Below are positions 1-7,850 of a stretch of DNA of 64,000 bases, piece after piece; position 1 is the first letter of the stretch; the number at the start of each line of letters is the position of its first letter. The notes beneath the pieces were generated by a model, which was not told the origin of the DNA, did not search any database, and worked only from the letters and a program-made list of their open reading frames with translations. The stretch covers positions 124,001-188,000 of the forward strand of contig OZ271832.1 of assembly GCA_965601475.1 (NCBI GenBank), read 5' to 3'. Source of the DNA: JAWPMT01 sp965601475. GTDB lineage: Bacteria; Bacteroidota; Bacteroidia; Cytophagales; Cyclobacteriaceae. Position numbers and translations under genes: made by a program.

Positions 1-210
1 AACAGCCTCCTTCTGCTCTGGCGTGATGACTCCTGCCCCATAAAAGAAAACCCGATCAACTTTGTGATGACTGAAAAAGGAATCCTGGGGAAAATCAATA
101 TGATCGTCATAGGAGGGATTGAAGCCCGAAGTAGTAATCTCGTGTTGCTCATCGCCACAAAAAAGCACCCAATCCGTCTTTGTTCCGCCAGCTTCGATTA
201 AGAGATTCAT
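1..210 (-). CDS. BadF/BadG/BcrA-type ATPase (N-acetylglucosamine kinase-like), N-terminal part
   Basis: The first 70 codons of a minus-strand gene that runs off the left edge. The protein opens with MNLLIEAGGTKTDW, the phosphate-1 loop of the ASKHA fold (GGTKTDW), typical of BadF/BadG-type sugar kinases such as eukaryote-like N-acetylglucosamine kinase. Further on, VFFYGAG fits the second strand region of this fold. In Bacteroidota these single-domain proteins probably phosphorylate an amino sugar recovered from cell-wall turnover; that role is inferred. The ATG at 210 overlaps the stop of the cytochrome-b5-like gene by four bases (ATGA), so translation is probably coupled and the gene is the last visible one in the mutS2 operon. 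The catalytic and adenosine motifs lie outside the window. Confidence 0.8.
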   Translation of the reverse strand, partial: MNLLIEAGGTKTDWVLFCGDEQHEITTSGFNPSYDDHIDFPQDSFFSHHKVDRVFFYGAGVITPEQKEAV

Positions 211-437
211 GCTTCCAACTTTCCAATACACTCAAACCTGGCAAAAACGCTCGCTGTATGTGGGGCATCTGTCAGCTCCTCCGATAGGTCTTGTCCCGCC
301 CAGTGCTCATAGTGCTTGCCACCATGCCACAACCGACTCTCAGAGACATCGTAAATTTTCCCCTCGAAAGCGACCCAGATCTCGTCACGATCCTGTCCGT
401 TTCTTAAGGCTAGCTGCGACCGTGTAAAAGCCCTCAT
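207..437 (-). CDS. Small cytochrome b5-like heme-binding domain protein
   Basis: A 76-residue protein made of a single cytochrome b5-like fold. It keeps the family pattern: an aromatic strand (WVAFEGKIYDVS, residues 21-32), the first ligand loop WHGGKHYEHWAGQDL with His38, and a second His at 60 (APHTASVF). Two axial His about 22 residues apart fit six-coordinate heme. There is no signal peptide or membrane segment, so it should be cytosolic. It overlaps mutS2 upstream by ATGA and the BadF-type kinase downstream by ATGA, so it is made as part of that operon. Function is unknown; free-standing b5-like domains may carry electrons or bind heme or steroid-like ligands. The family call is fairly sure, the role is not. 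Confidence 0.75.
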   Translation of the reverse strand: MRAFTRSQLALRNGQDRDEIWVAFEGKIYDVSESRLWHGGKHYEHWAGQDLSEELTDAPHTASVFARFECIGKLEA

Positions 438-2830
438 TTCAAGTTAACTATTGTAATGCCGCTTCCGCCGCGATCGGCATGCTCATCCTGTAGCGACAAC
501 ACATTCGGATCATCCTTGAGGTGATTCCTAATCAACTCCTTGAGAATCCCATGGCCCTTGCCATGCAAAATCCGCAACTCACTGGTGCCAAGGATGAGCG
601 CATCGTCAAGCATTTTTTCCAAGAGCGGAAGCACCTCTTCTCCCCTTTTGCCGCGCACGTCCAGTTCATGAGAAAATCCTGTCCGCCGTTCATTCAGATC
701 AAGGCCTTTCACCGCTGACCTGACCTCCTTCCTTGCCTGCCTATTGGAGACAGGGACCAGCCGATCAAGCTTCACCCAGGATTTCAGTGCCCCGAACAGT
801 ACTTCCGCCTGCCTGCCTTTGACGGCGAGCACCTCACCAATGGCACCTTCCTGGTCCAATCTCACTTTATCACCAACTTTGATTTTTGAGTTGTCCATTT
901 CGGATACATCCTGCTTGCTGACCGGTTTCTTGAGCGATTTCAGGTCTTTCTCGAGTGCTCTACCACTATCTGCCAGGTTTTGCCTTGCCTTCCTGGTCTC
1001 TTCCTTTCTGGCTGATTTTTCTTTGATTTCGCGGATCGTACGCTCTACCTGCTTATTGGCTCCTTCGATTATGCCCAGCGCTTCCTGCTTGGCTTCTTTC
1101 AGGATCTTTTTTTTCTCCGCCTCAACCATCTTCCGCAAGGATTCGTAATCTGCTCGTAAGCCTGCAAGTTCCTGACGTTCAGACACGACTTGTCGGTTGT
1201 TCTTATCCAGTTTGTTGCGCTCAGCATCCAAGCGTCCCAGGAGTTTGTTGTAGTTGACCTGGTCATACCCCACCAAGGACTTGGCTTCTTTTAATACGGA
1301 CTTGGCCAAGCCGATCTTTTCGGCAATTTCCATAGCAAATGAACTACCTGGCTTGCCGATCTCCAATTGGAACAAGGGTTCCAACCTTTCTACATCATAG
1401 CGCATGGCGGCATTGGTCAAACCGTCCGCTTTCTCTGCAAATTCTTTAAGATTACTGTAGTGGGTGGTGACAACCCCCTTGCATTTGGAATGATTCAACC
1501 GGCCAAGTATGGCCTGGGCAATGGATCCTCCAAATTGTGGCTCTGTTCCTGTGCCAAATTCATCAATCAGCACCAGGCTCCATTTGTCCGCAAATTCTGA
1601 AAAATACTTCATTGCTTTCAAATGGGAACTGTAGGTACTCAGGTCATTTTCCAACGACTGTGAATCACCAATATCAACAAACAGGTTGCGAAAGATGCCA
1701 AACTCAGAAGCTTCGTCCACAGGTATAGGAAAACCGCATTGCAATGCGTACTGCAAAATTCCCACGGTTTTGAGCGCAACAGACTTTCCTCCTGCATTGG
1801 GCCCGGAAATCACCAAAATCCGTTGATCACTGCCCAATGTAATATCCAAGGGGACAACCGACTTGCCTTGATCGGTATTCTTCCTCCACAGAATGGGATG
1901 CCGACCAGCAACAATATTCATCTGGGGCTTCTTCGTCAACTGGGGCACCACAGCTTCATAAGCCTTCGCATAGAGGGCCTTGGCAAGCACAACATCCAAC
2001 CTCAACAAGAACTCATTCCCTTTCACCAGATCGTCAAGACGTTCCCGGATGCGGTCAGCGATTACAGTCAAAATCCTAATGATCTCCCGACGCTCCTCAT
2101 ATTGAAACTCCCGTACCTGATTGTTTAAATCAAGTACTTCTGTTGGCTCCATGAAAACTGTCTGACCCGTTGAAGACTCATCATGCACAAAACCGGGAAG
2201 CTTCCTTTTGAATTCTGCCTTCACGGGAATAACCAACCGTCCACCTCTGATGGTTACCGCCCCATCTTCTTCGGTGAATTCATCTTTTTTGGAGCGGTCC
2301 AATACTGATTGCATCACCTTTCGCACCTGGCGCTCCGCTGCAAAGAGCTTTTTTCTCACCGCGGACAACTCTGGCGTGGCATTATCCCGGACTTCCCCCT
2401 TTTCGTCAATTTTTGAATCAATCTCCTCCACCAGCTCCTTATCAGCCACAAAACCTAAAGCCAGCCTGGAAAGCTGTGGGTATTCCTTCGCACGTTTTTT
2501 CAGGAATTGGCTCCACTCGTATAGCACAACGAGACCGGATTTGAGAAGAGACAGATCTTCCGGCCCCAGAAATGCCCCTTTAGTTCTGACTTTCTTGTTG
2601 AATGATGAAAGGTCATGGAGCGTGTTAACGGCAGGCTTGTCGTCCGAGGAGATCACCCGAATCATTTCTCTGGTTTGGACCAGGTACTTGCTAAGCTGAT
2701 CATAGTTATCGAGTGGTTGAAGCTGCCGTATTCGCTGAGCAGCATGCTCGGTACTACAGAATTTGCTGATCGCCTCTCGAATGGCATCAACTTCCAGGCG
2801 CTGCTCGATCTCTTTGGGATACAATAGCAT
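434..2830 (-). CDS. mutS2: MutS2 family protein (endonuclease MutS2)
   Basis: A 798-residue MutS2 homologue. Visible parts are the MutS core and lever helices, an ABC ATPase with Walker A GPNAGGKS near residue 340, a Walker B region LVLIDEFGTGTEP, a long Lys/Glu-rich coiled coil, and a C-terminal Smr domain with LDVRG and HGKGHG motifs, the usual nuclease signature. MutS2 proteins act on branched DNA or on collided ribosomes; which applies here cannot be told. The frame is open upstream to 2923, but I chose the ATG at 2830 because it begins MLLYPKEIEQRL, as in relatives, and overlaps the upstream DUF4296 stop by one base (TAATG). The stop overlaps the b5-like gene by ATGA. Confidence 0.95.
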   Translation of the reverse strand: MLLYPKEIEQRLEVDAIREAISKFCSTEHAAQRIRQLQPLDNYDQLSKYLVQTREMIRVISSDDKPAVNTLHDLSSFNKKVRTKGAFLGPEDLSLLKSGLVVLYEWSQFLKKRAKEYPQLSRLALGFVADKELVEEIDSKIDEKGEVRDNATPELSAVRKKLFAAERQVRKVMQSVLDRSKKDEFTEEDGAVTIRGGRLVIPVKAEFKRKLPGFVHDESSTGQTVFMEPTEVLDLNNQVREFQYEERREIIRILTVIADRIRERLDDLVKGNEFLLRLDVVLAKALYAKAYEAVVPQLTKKPQMNIVAGRHPILWRKNTDQGKSVVPLDITLGSDQRILVISGPNAGGKSVALKTVGILQYALQCGFPIPVDEASEFGIFRNLFVDIGDSQSLENDLSTYSSHLKAMKYFSEFADKWSLVLIDEFGTGTEPQFGGSIAQAILGRLNHSKCKGVVTTHYSNLKEFAEKADGLTNAAMRYDVERLEPLFQLEIGKPGSSFAMEIAEKIGLAKSVLKEAKSLVGYDQVNYNKLLGRLDAERNKLDKNNRQVVSERQELAGLRADYESLRKMVEAEKKKILKEAKQEALGIIEGANKQVERTIREIKEKSARKEETRKARQNLADSGRALEKDLKSLKKPVSKQDVSEMDNSKIKVGDKVRLDQEGAIGEVLAVKGRQAEVLFGALKSWVKLDRLVPVSNRQARKEVRSAVKGLDLNERRTGFSHELDVRGKRGEEVLPLLEKMLDDALILGTSELRILHGKGHGILKELIRNHLKDDPNVLSLQDEHADRGGSGITIVNLK

Positions 2831-3192
2831 TACTGAATATCCCTGTTTTTGGCTCTCAAACTCAAGCTGTCCACTACCACCCCATAAATGGCAAAGAGGT
2901 CCTTCGGGTGATCCAAGTACCACTTGATCGTCGTTTCATACCTCTCCTGATCTATACTGTCGGCTTGAAAGAGCTGCATCTCCAAATGATCAAAGAGTTG
3001 CTGAGTACTGTCTTTCTTGGGTTTGAAATTATCAAGTTTGGCCTCTAGTAAATGTATTTGAATCAACATCTCAGTCAATTCCGCTTTGGTGAGCATATTT
3101 TCCGGCGGTTGTTCCTCTTTCGCGCAACCAACTAACCACAAAACCATAACCACAAGCATACCAATTGATCGCGTATTCCCGAATATCCTCAT
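2830..3192 (-). CDS. DUF4296 domain lipoprotein
   Basis: A 120-residue exported lipoprotein. The N-terminus has a hydrophobic stretch (MLVVMVLWLVGCAKEE) ending in a lipobox whose Cys is at about residue 23. The rest is helical, with the pattern LTEMLIQIHLLEAKL followed by a segment around YETTIKWYLDHP, characteristic of DUF4296, a Bacteroidota family without known function. It is the first gene of the minus-strand mutS2 operon and its stop overlaps the mutS2 start. Its link with a DNA- or ribosome-acting protein is not explained by the sequence. Confidence 0.85.
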   Translation of the reverse strand: MRIFGNTRSIGMLVVMVLWLVGCAKEEQPPENMLTKAELTEMLIQIHLLEAKLDNFKPKKDSTQQLFDHLEMQLFQADSIDQERYETTIKWYLDHPKDLFAIYGVVVDSLSLRAKNRDIQ

Positions 3193-3270
3193 CTTTTGTT
3201 AAAAAATGTTAGAAAGATTCCAGTGCTGGAAAAACGGCCCAGAGCCATCACATAATTTCCTAACTACCTA

Positions 3271-3278
3271 TAATTTTG
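3271..3278 (+). promoter_or_regulatory. Candidate -7 element TAATTTTG for the Bat operon
   Basis: TAATTTTG matches the Bacteroidota primary-sigma -7 consensus TAnnTTTG and ends 20 bases before the ATG of the DUF58 gene, in the divergent intergenic region. No clear -33 TTG is seen at the usual spacing, so confidence is moderate. Confidence 0.45.
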
Positions 3279-3298
3279 AAGCGGCAAAATTACCTTGA

Positions 3299-4183
3299 AT
3301 GAAGGAGATCCTCAAGAAGCTGAGAAGTTACGAGATACGGGTAAGAAAGGCTGTGACTTCTCATATGCAAGGAGACTTCCAGTCCATTTTCAAGGGATCC
3401 GGTCTGGAGTTTGACGATGTAAGGGCTTACCAATACGGAGATGACGTCCGTACAATTGATTGGAATGTTACGGCGAAGGGCCACGGTACTTTCGTGAAAA
3501 CATTCAAAGAGGAGAAGGAACAAACTGTCTTTTTCATCCTGGATGTGTCAGCATCACAGGAAATAGGTAAGGATGGAAATCAGAAGATCGATGTCGGTAA
3601 AGAAATCACCGCATTGCTATCGTTTGCTGCCATCAAGGAAAGCAGTCAGGTGGGATTGCTGTGCTATTCCGATATCAGGGAGAAATATATCAAGCCAGCA
3701 AAGGGCAGTAGGCATGGTTATGAGATATTCAACAGCCTCTTCTCTCTGAAACCTAAATCCCGGAAAACTGACCTTGATGCCGCTATCAAATTCTCTCTGG
3801 ACTTACTAAAGCGGCGAAGTGTAATATTTCTCATCTCTGATTTTGTCGATGAAAACTACATCCACAGCCTCAAGGGGATGGCCAAAAAACACGACATGAT
3901 CGTTGTGCATCTCTTTGACAAGCGAGAGGCGGTTTTCCCGAGCCTTGGGATCGTCCCACTTTACGAAAAAGAATCGGGCAAAAACATTTGGGTGAATACA
4001 TCTTCCTCCACCTTCCAGGGAATTTTCGATCGGACATACACCAGCAACAGGTCCAACCTTGAAAACTTTTGTCGCCGAAATGATGTCAACTATTTGCCAA
4101 TAGATACAAGGGAGGACTTCGTTCCGAAGTTGATCAAGCTTTTCACCATGAGGAATAAAAAGAATGCTCAAAAAGCTGGATAA
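3299..4183 (+). CDS. DUF58 domain protein of the Bat operon
   Basis: A 294-residue cytosolic protein with a DUF58 / von Willebrand-like fold. The early segment GLEFDDVRAYQYGDDVRTID is the DUF58 hallmark, followed by FILDVSAS, a DxSxS-type metal site near residue 80, and SVIFLISDFVD near 180. In Bacteroidota this gene normally follows a MoxR AAA+ ATPase and precedes BatA/BatB; the proteins probably act together as a chaperone-like complex on envelope or metal-binding targets. Here no moxR gene lies upstream: the next gene is the divergent DUF4296-mutS2 operon. The stop overlaps the following gene by 20 bases. Confidence 0.9.
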   Translation: MKEILKKLRSYEIRVRKAVTSHMQGDFQSIFKGSGLEFDDVRAYQYGDDVRTIDWNVTAKGHGTFVKTFKEEKEQTVFFILDVSASQEIGKDGNQKIDVGKEITALLSFAAIKESSQVGLLCYSDIREKYIKPAKGSRHGYEIFNSLFSLKPKSRKTDLDAAIKFSLDLLKRRSVIFLISDFVDENYIHSLKGMAKKHDMIVVHLFDKREAVFPSLGIVPLYEKESGKNIWVNTSSSTFQGIFDRTYTSNRSNLENFCRRNDVNYLPIDTREDFVPKLIKLFTMRNKKNAQKAG

Positions 4184-5069
4184 AGGACCTGGATTATTTC
4201 TTTGCTTGTTCATGTTGTTGCCGGTCATAGGCCAGGCTCAGCAAATCCGACTGGAAGGGGGCTTTGTCGAGGACAGTCTGGGCATCGGGGAGGAAATCCA
4301 CTTTTGGATGCATGCGCGATACCCTATGGAAATGCAACTCATGTTGCCTGACACCAACACCAGTTTTCGCAATTTTGAATTTGTAAGGAAGGATTTCACG
4401 CCAACGCGCCTGATCGATGGAATGGCCTACGACAGTGCCGCCTATACACTTCAATCCTTCGAGATAGATCCCGTTCAGTTCCTGAAACTTTCGGCAATTG
4501 TACTGACCGATGGCGACTCCCTTACCATTGAATCCAACCTGGACTCCATCTACTTCAGGGCATTGGTACCTGTAGTCACAGATACCACCGAACTCAAAAC
4601 AAACCTGGACTATCAATCTGTGCATCGCCAGTTCAATTTCCCGCTATTTTGGATAGTAGTGGTCGGGTTGATTGTTGTTGCAATCATCTTCTTCCTGGTC
4701 TTTGGCGGAAAAATCCGAAAACAACTGAAATTGAAAAGATTACGTAAGGATTACCAGCTGTTTTCCGAGGGTATCTCAAGATATATCAAAGACCTCGAAT
4801 CACGTCCTGAACCAAACACTGCGGAAGAAGCGCTTGCATTGTGGAAACGGTATCTCGAAAAGCTGGAAAGACAGCCCTATACCAAATACACAACCAAGGA
4901 AATACTTACCATGGAGAGAAATAGCGAATTGAAGGACACACTGAAGGAAATTGATAAAACTGTGTATGGGAAAATTGAACAGACTGACATCTACCAGCGA
5001 TTTCAGGACATCGAGGACTTTACACAACACCGATACAGCATGGCTTTGGATAGATTGAAGAATGGATAA
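4164..5069 (+). CDS. BatD-like exported protein with C-terminal membrane anchor
   Basis: A 301-residue protein between the DUF58 and BatA genes. It has an N-terminal signal peptide (LFLCLFMLLPVIGQAQ, cleavage near residue 25), a beta-rich periplasmic region of about 120 residues, one membrane segment near residues 155-180 (FPLFWIVVVGLIVVAIIFFL) and a basic, helical cytosolic tail. This topology and its place in the operon are those of the BatD-like component in Bacteroidota Bat operons. It overlaps its upstream neighbour by 20 bases and BatA by 8 bases, which points to a single translation unit. No catalytic motif is visible. Confidence 0.7.
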   Translation: MLKKLDKGPGLFLCLFMLLPVIGQAQQIRLEGGFVEDSLGIGEEIHFWMHARYPMEMQLMLPDTNTSFRNFEFVRKDFTPTRLIDGMAYDSAAYTLQSFEIDPVQFLKLSAIVLTDGDSLTIESNLDSIYFRALVPVVTDTTELKTNLDYQSVHRQFNFPLFWIVVVGLIVVAIIFFLVFGGKIRKQLKLKRLRKDYQLFSEGISRYIKDLESRPEPNTAEEALALWKRYLEKLERQPYTKYTTKEILTMERNSELKDTLKEIDKTVYGKIEQTDIYQRFQDIEDFTQHRYSMALDRLKNG

Positions 5070-6099
5070 TACCAACTGGTTTTCTACAAAGTGGTTCTCT
5101 CCTCAGACATGGGGTGCATTCGACTGGGCAAATCCCGTTTGGCTATATGCTTTGTTGTTCATTCCCATTTTCTTCATTTTCCGATGGGTACTGTCACTCC
5201 GAAACCGAAAAGATTTACCGATTGCGCTCTCCAAGAAGAATCTAAAAAATGACCCAACAGCATTCCTGAGATTCGTGCCCCCCACCTTCTTTCTGCTGGC
5301 GTTGGCAGGATTGTTTCTTTCCATGGCACGACCTCAGATCACGAATGAGCAAGTAGAGCAATGGAGCGAAGGTATTGACATCATGCTCACCATTGATATT
5401 TCGGAGTCCATGCGGATCGAGGATTTTCGCCCCAACCGTCTTGAAGCTGCAAAGGAAGTGGCCAACAACTTCGTTTCCGGCAGGTTTCAAGACAGAATTG
5501 GACTGGTCATTTTCTCCGGTGAAGCCTACTCCAGATCGCCACTGACGACCGACTACAAACTGTTGCATGGTTACATCGACGACATCTCTTTCGAACTCAT
5601 AGAAAACAGTGGCACCGCCATCGGATCGGCCCTGGCAGTCGCCACCAACCGCCTCCGGGAGTCGGACAGCAAGTCCAAAGTGCTGATTCTACTCAGTGAT
5701 GGAGATAACACTGCTGGCAATATCGATCCCATTACGGCGGCGAAGCTCGCCTCTGCTTACGACATCAAGATCTACACGATAGCCATTGGCCGGGAAGGAA
5801 GAGTGCCATTTGGCAAAGACTTTTTCGGGCAAACCAGGTATGTGGAGAATACGCTGGACGAAACCAATCTCAGGGAAATTGCCAGCATTGGCAATGGGAA
5901 TTTCTACAGAGTATCTGACAAGAAAGCTCTGGAAACTGTTTTTGCAGAGATCGACAGATTGGAAAAGGCAGAAATCAAAGAATCTCGGTACAAGGACACC
6001 GTGGACTACTATCCCATCTACCTCACCTGGGCCATTGTCTTCTTTCTCTTCTGGATGTTCAGTAAGAGCACCTTCTTGTCGAATGTTTTGACTGACTAG
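5062..6099 (+). CDS. batA: BatA, VWA domain aerotolerance-type membrane protein
   Basis: A 345-residue membrane protein. The order is a first membrane segment (WLYALLFIPIFFIFRWVL, near 28-45), a second near 72-90, a VWA domain from about 100 to 290 with a complete metal-ion-dependent adhesion site (LTIDISESM; GTAIGSAL; LLSDGDNTAG), and a last membrane segment near 315-335. This is the BatA architecture of Bacteroides aerotolerance proteins, which act at the inner membrane with MoxR-type ATPases. BatB, BatC and the large BatD, which often follow, are absent: the next gene is an unrelated secreted protein. The operon is either split or reduced. Confidence 0.88.
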   Translation: MDNTNWFSTKWFSPQTWGAFDWANPVWLYALLFIPIFFIFRWVLSLRNRKDLPIALSKKNLKNDPTAFLRFVPPTFFLLALAGLFLSMARPQITNEQVEQWSEGIDIMLTIDISESMRIEDFRPNRLEAAKEVANNFVSGRFQDRIGLVIFSGEAYSRSPLTTDYKLLHGYIDDISFELIENSGTAIGSALAVATNRLRESDSKSKVLILLSDGDNTAGNIDPITAAKLASAYDIKIYTIAIGREGRVPFGKDFFGQTRYVENTLDETNLREIASIGNGNFYRVSDKKALETVFAEIDRLEKAEIKESRYKDTVDYYPIYLTWAIVFFLFWMFSKSTFLSNVLTD

Positions 6100-6219
6100 C
6101 GGCCATTCATCGCAGATGTGGGCCCTTTGATATAAAGCAAAGCGTCTTTTCATCATTAAATGATGATCACAATTGTGCTTTTCCCGTTAAGAGATCTAGG
6201 TCAAAAATTCAAAAACAAA

Positions 6220-6798
6220 ATGAAAAAACTAACAACCCTGGCAGTGGTGATGATCGTCGTCACCATGTCAGCCCTTGCCAATACAGGCAAGGAAAAAAAG
6301 GCGGCTCGCAAGGCAGTCGCCATCGAACAAACGGGAAACGAGCAGTTCAATTTGCAGGTGATGGCAGAAGCTCCTGGTAGCGTGGATGTGAAAATCTACA
6401 CAGAACGAGGCAGGTTGATTCATAAGGATCAATACAAGTTCAAGAAGTCGTTCAAGGTGCCTTTTGACCTCTCAAGTCTCAAGGAAGGGAACTACAGGTT
6501 TGTCGTAGAAGGGAGCGACATCGCCGCTAGTCAGGAGGTGTTTGTGAGTAAACTACACCAGCAGGATGTAGCTGTATTCTTCCAACCGCTCGATGATCAC
6601 AAAGTGAAGGTCACCATTTACCACGAAGACACTCCGGTTTTTCTCTCCCTGGAAGACGAGAATGGCAGGACATACTTCGAAGAGAGATTGCTTGGCACTC
6701 AGAACTATACGCAACTATTTGATTTATCCGAAGTCCGTAATAAAGAGCTCCAGATGGTGGTGAAAGGACGAAAATCCACCATCAGGAAAGTTTTATAA
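6220..6798 (+). CDS. Secreted protein of unknown function (DUF3244-like beta fold)
   Basis: A 192-residue exported protein. I chose the ATG at 6220 (MKKLTTLAVVMIVVTMSALA), which gives a clean signal peptide; the frame is open 60 bases further upstream but that start would bury the signal. The mature part contains two short beta-sandwich-like repeats (VDVKIYTERGRLIHKD and later FLSLEDENGRTYFEE), a pattern reminiscent of DUF3244 or of the C-terminal sorting domains of Bacteroidota secreted proteins. No enzyme motif is seen. It is followed by a strong terminator and may be a single-gene unit. Confidence 0.6.
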   Translation: MKKLTTLAVVMIVVTMSALANTGKEKKAARKAVAIEQTGNEQFNLQVMAEAPGSVDVKIYTERGRLIHKDQYKFKKSFKVPFDLSSLKEGNYRFVVEGSDIAASQEVFVSKLHQQDVAVFFQPLDDHKVKVTIYHEDTPVFLSLEDENGRTYFEERLLGTQNYTQLFDLSEVRNKELQMVVKGRKSTIRKVL

Positions 6799-6829
6799 TC
6801 CGTGTGGTTATAAGTTTAGGTTGATTTGG

Positions 6830-6859
6830 CCCCGGGCTCTGGTAGCTCGGGGTTTTTTT
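6830..6859 (+). terminator. Rho-independent terminator
   Basis: A GC-rich hairpin (CCCCGGGCT ... AGCTCGGGG, 9 base pairs with one G-U) followed directly by seven T. It ends the transcript of the secreted protein and insulates the sigma-factor operon. Confidence 0.9.
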
Positions 6860-6897
6860 ATTAAATTCTAGTTGAGAATCATTTTTTTATGCGCGAC

Positions 6898-6925
6898 TGT
6901 AACAAGTCGCATAAACCACCGTCAT
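6898..6925 (+). promoter_or_regulatory. Candidate ECF-type promoter (TGTAAC-N16-CGTCAT) of the sigma operon
   Basis: TGTAAC at 6898-6903 and CGTCAT at 6920-6925, 16 bases apart, resemble the AAC / CGTC elements of ECF sigma promoters. It lies just before an ECF sigma gene, so autoregulation is likely. The -35 part also sits in an imperfect hairpin (GACT gtaaca AGTC). Its position shows that the sigma gene starts at 6934 and not at the in-frame ATG at 6889. Confidence 0.5.
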
Positions 6926-6933
6926 CCTTTCGA

Positions 6934-7437
6934 ATGTCAACCAAATCGTTTCATAACGTGATTCTTCAACAATCAGATGGGCTCTACAGGTTTGCGCTTT
7001 CGATCTTGAAGGAACCTGAGACTGCCAAGGACGCAGTACAGGATTGCCTCGCTAAGATCTGGCGAAAAAAGGACGACCTCGGGGAGGTTCAAAACTTGCA
7101 AGCCTGGACCTTTCGAATTGTTAAGAATCATTGTTTGGATGTCATTCGTGGTAGTCGACATACCGAAGACATAGCGCACTCGGTCTCGATTTCAGATCAA
7201 TCTGCGGCGGATTTCGAACTTCTATATGAAGATCAACAACACTGGTTGAAGAAAGTACTCGATACACTTTCGCACAAGCAGCAAGAGGTATTTCATCTAA
7301 GGGAAATTGAAGAAATGAGCTATCAGGAGATCTGTGATATCACGGGATTGAGTATGAACGAAGTGAAGGTCAACCTTCACCGGGCACGCACGAGTATCAG
7401 AGCGAAATTGGAAAAGGTAGAAGCTTATGGCACCTGA
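6934..7437 (+). CDS. ECF sigma-70 family RNA polymerase sigma factor
   Basis: A 167-residue ECF sigma factor. Region 2 is seen in LYRFALSILKEPETAKDAVQDCLAKIW, here quoted only in part: the AKDAVQDCLAKIW segment binds core and -10 DNA. Region 4 is a helix-turn-helix (LSHKQQEVFHLREIEEMSYQ region, then ICDITGLSMNEVKVNLHRAR). An in-frame ATG lies at 6889, but a likely ECF promoter overlaps that extension, so I take the ATG at 6934, where homology to family members begins. The stop overlaps the next gene by 11 bases. It probably controls this operon and envelope functions. Confidence 0.9.
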   Translation: MSTKSFHNVILQQSDGLYRFALSILKEPETAKDAVQDCLAKIWRKKDDLGEVQNLQAWTFRIVKNHCLDVIRGSRHTEDIAHSVSISDQSAADFELLYEDQQHWLKKVLDTLSHKQQEVFHLREIEEMSYQEICDITGLSMNEVKVNLHRARTSIRAKLEKVEAYGT

Positions 7438-7846
7438 AATCGACCAATTACTGGAGAAGTACTGGAACGGTGAGACTTCTTTGGAAGAGGAGAAGAAGAT
7501 CAAAGCACATTTTTCTTCCAAAAAGAACCTATCACCTCAAGCACGGTACTTCCAGGGAATTGAGAAACAAAAAAAAGTAACCGCTGACATCACTTTTCGG
7601 CGGAGCAACTTCAATCGGTTTTCGGTGGCGGCATCAGTCGCCGTAGGGCTGCTGGTAGCTTTCTTCGTTTTCAAAGATGCTCAGCAGAAAGACGCTTTCG
7701 CAGTGGACGACCCACAGGAAGCCCTGGAAATCACGCGCAATGCCCTCATGATGGTCTCATCAGGTTTGAACGAAGGGAAAAGCTATTCGGCAGAACTGAA
7801 GAAGATCAACAAAGCGAAAAACACTTCAAAGGATGGAAAAAATTAA
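7427..7846 (+). CDS. Anti-sigma-factor-like single-pass membrane protein
   Basis: A 139-residue protein translated from an overlap with the sigma gene. The N-terminal 60 residues are cytosolic and helical (IDQLLEKYWNGETSLEEEKKI, shortened), resembling the short anti-sigma N-terminus found after ECF sigma genes in Bacteroidota. One membrane segment follows at about 66-84 (VAASVAVGLLVAFFVF), then a small periplasmic tail. There is no FecR domain, so it is unlike the TonB-linked anti-sigma factors. The anti-sigma role is inferred from position and topology. Confidence 0.65.
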   Translation: MAPEIDQLLEKYWNGETSLEEEKKIKAHFSSKKNLSPQARYFQGIEKQKKVTADITFRRSNFNRFSVAASVAVGLLVAFFVFKDAQQKDAFAVDDPQEALEITRNALMMVSSGLNEGKSYSAELKKINKAKNTSKDGKN

Positions 7847-7850
7847 AAAA

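Noticed and set aside
119..427. A 102-codon plus-strand frame at the left edge
   Set aside because: It is opposite two overlapping minus-strand genes with recognisable domains (BadF-type kinase and cytochrome b5-like) and has no pattern of its own.
6889..6934. Longer N-terminus of the ECF sigma factor
   Set aside because: The extra 15 codons overlap the likely ECF-type promoter and a hairpin, and the sequence before the second ATG is not family-like.
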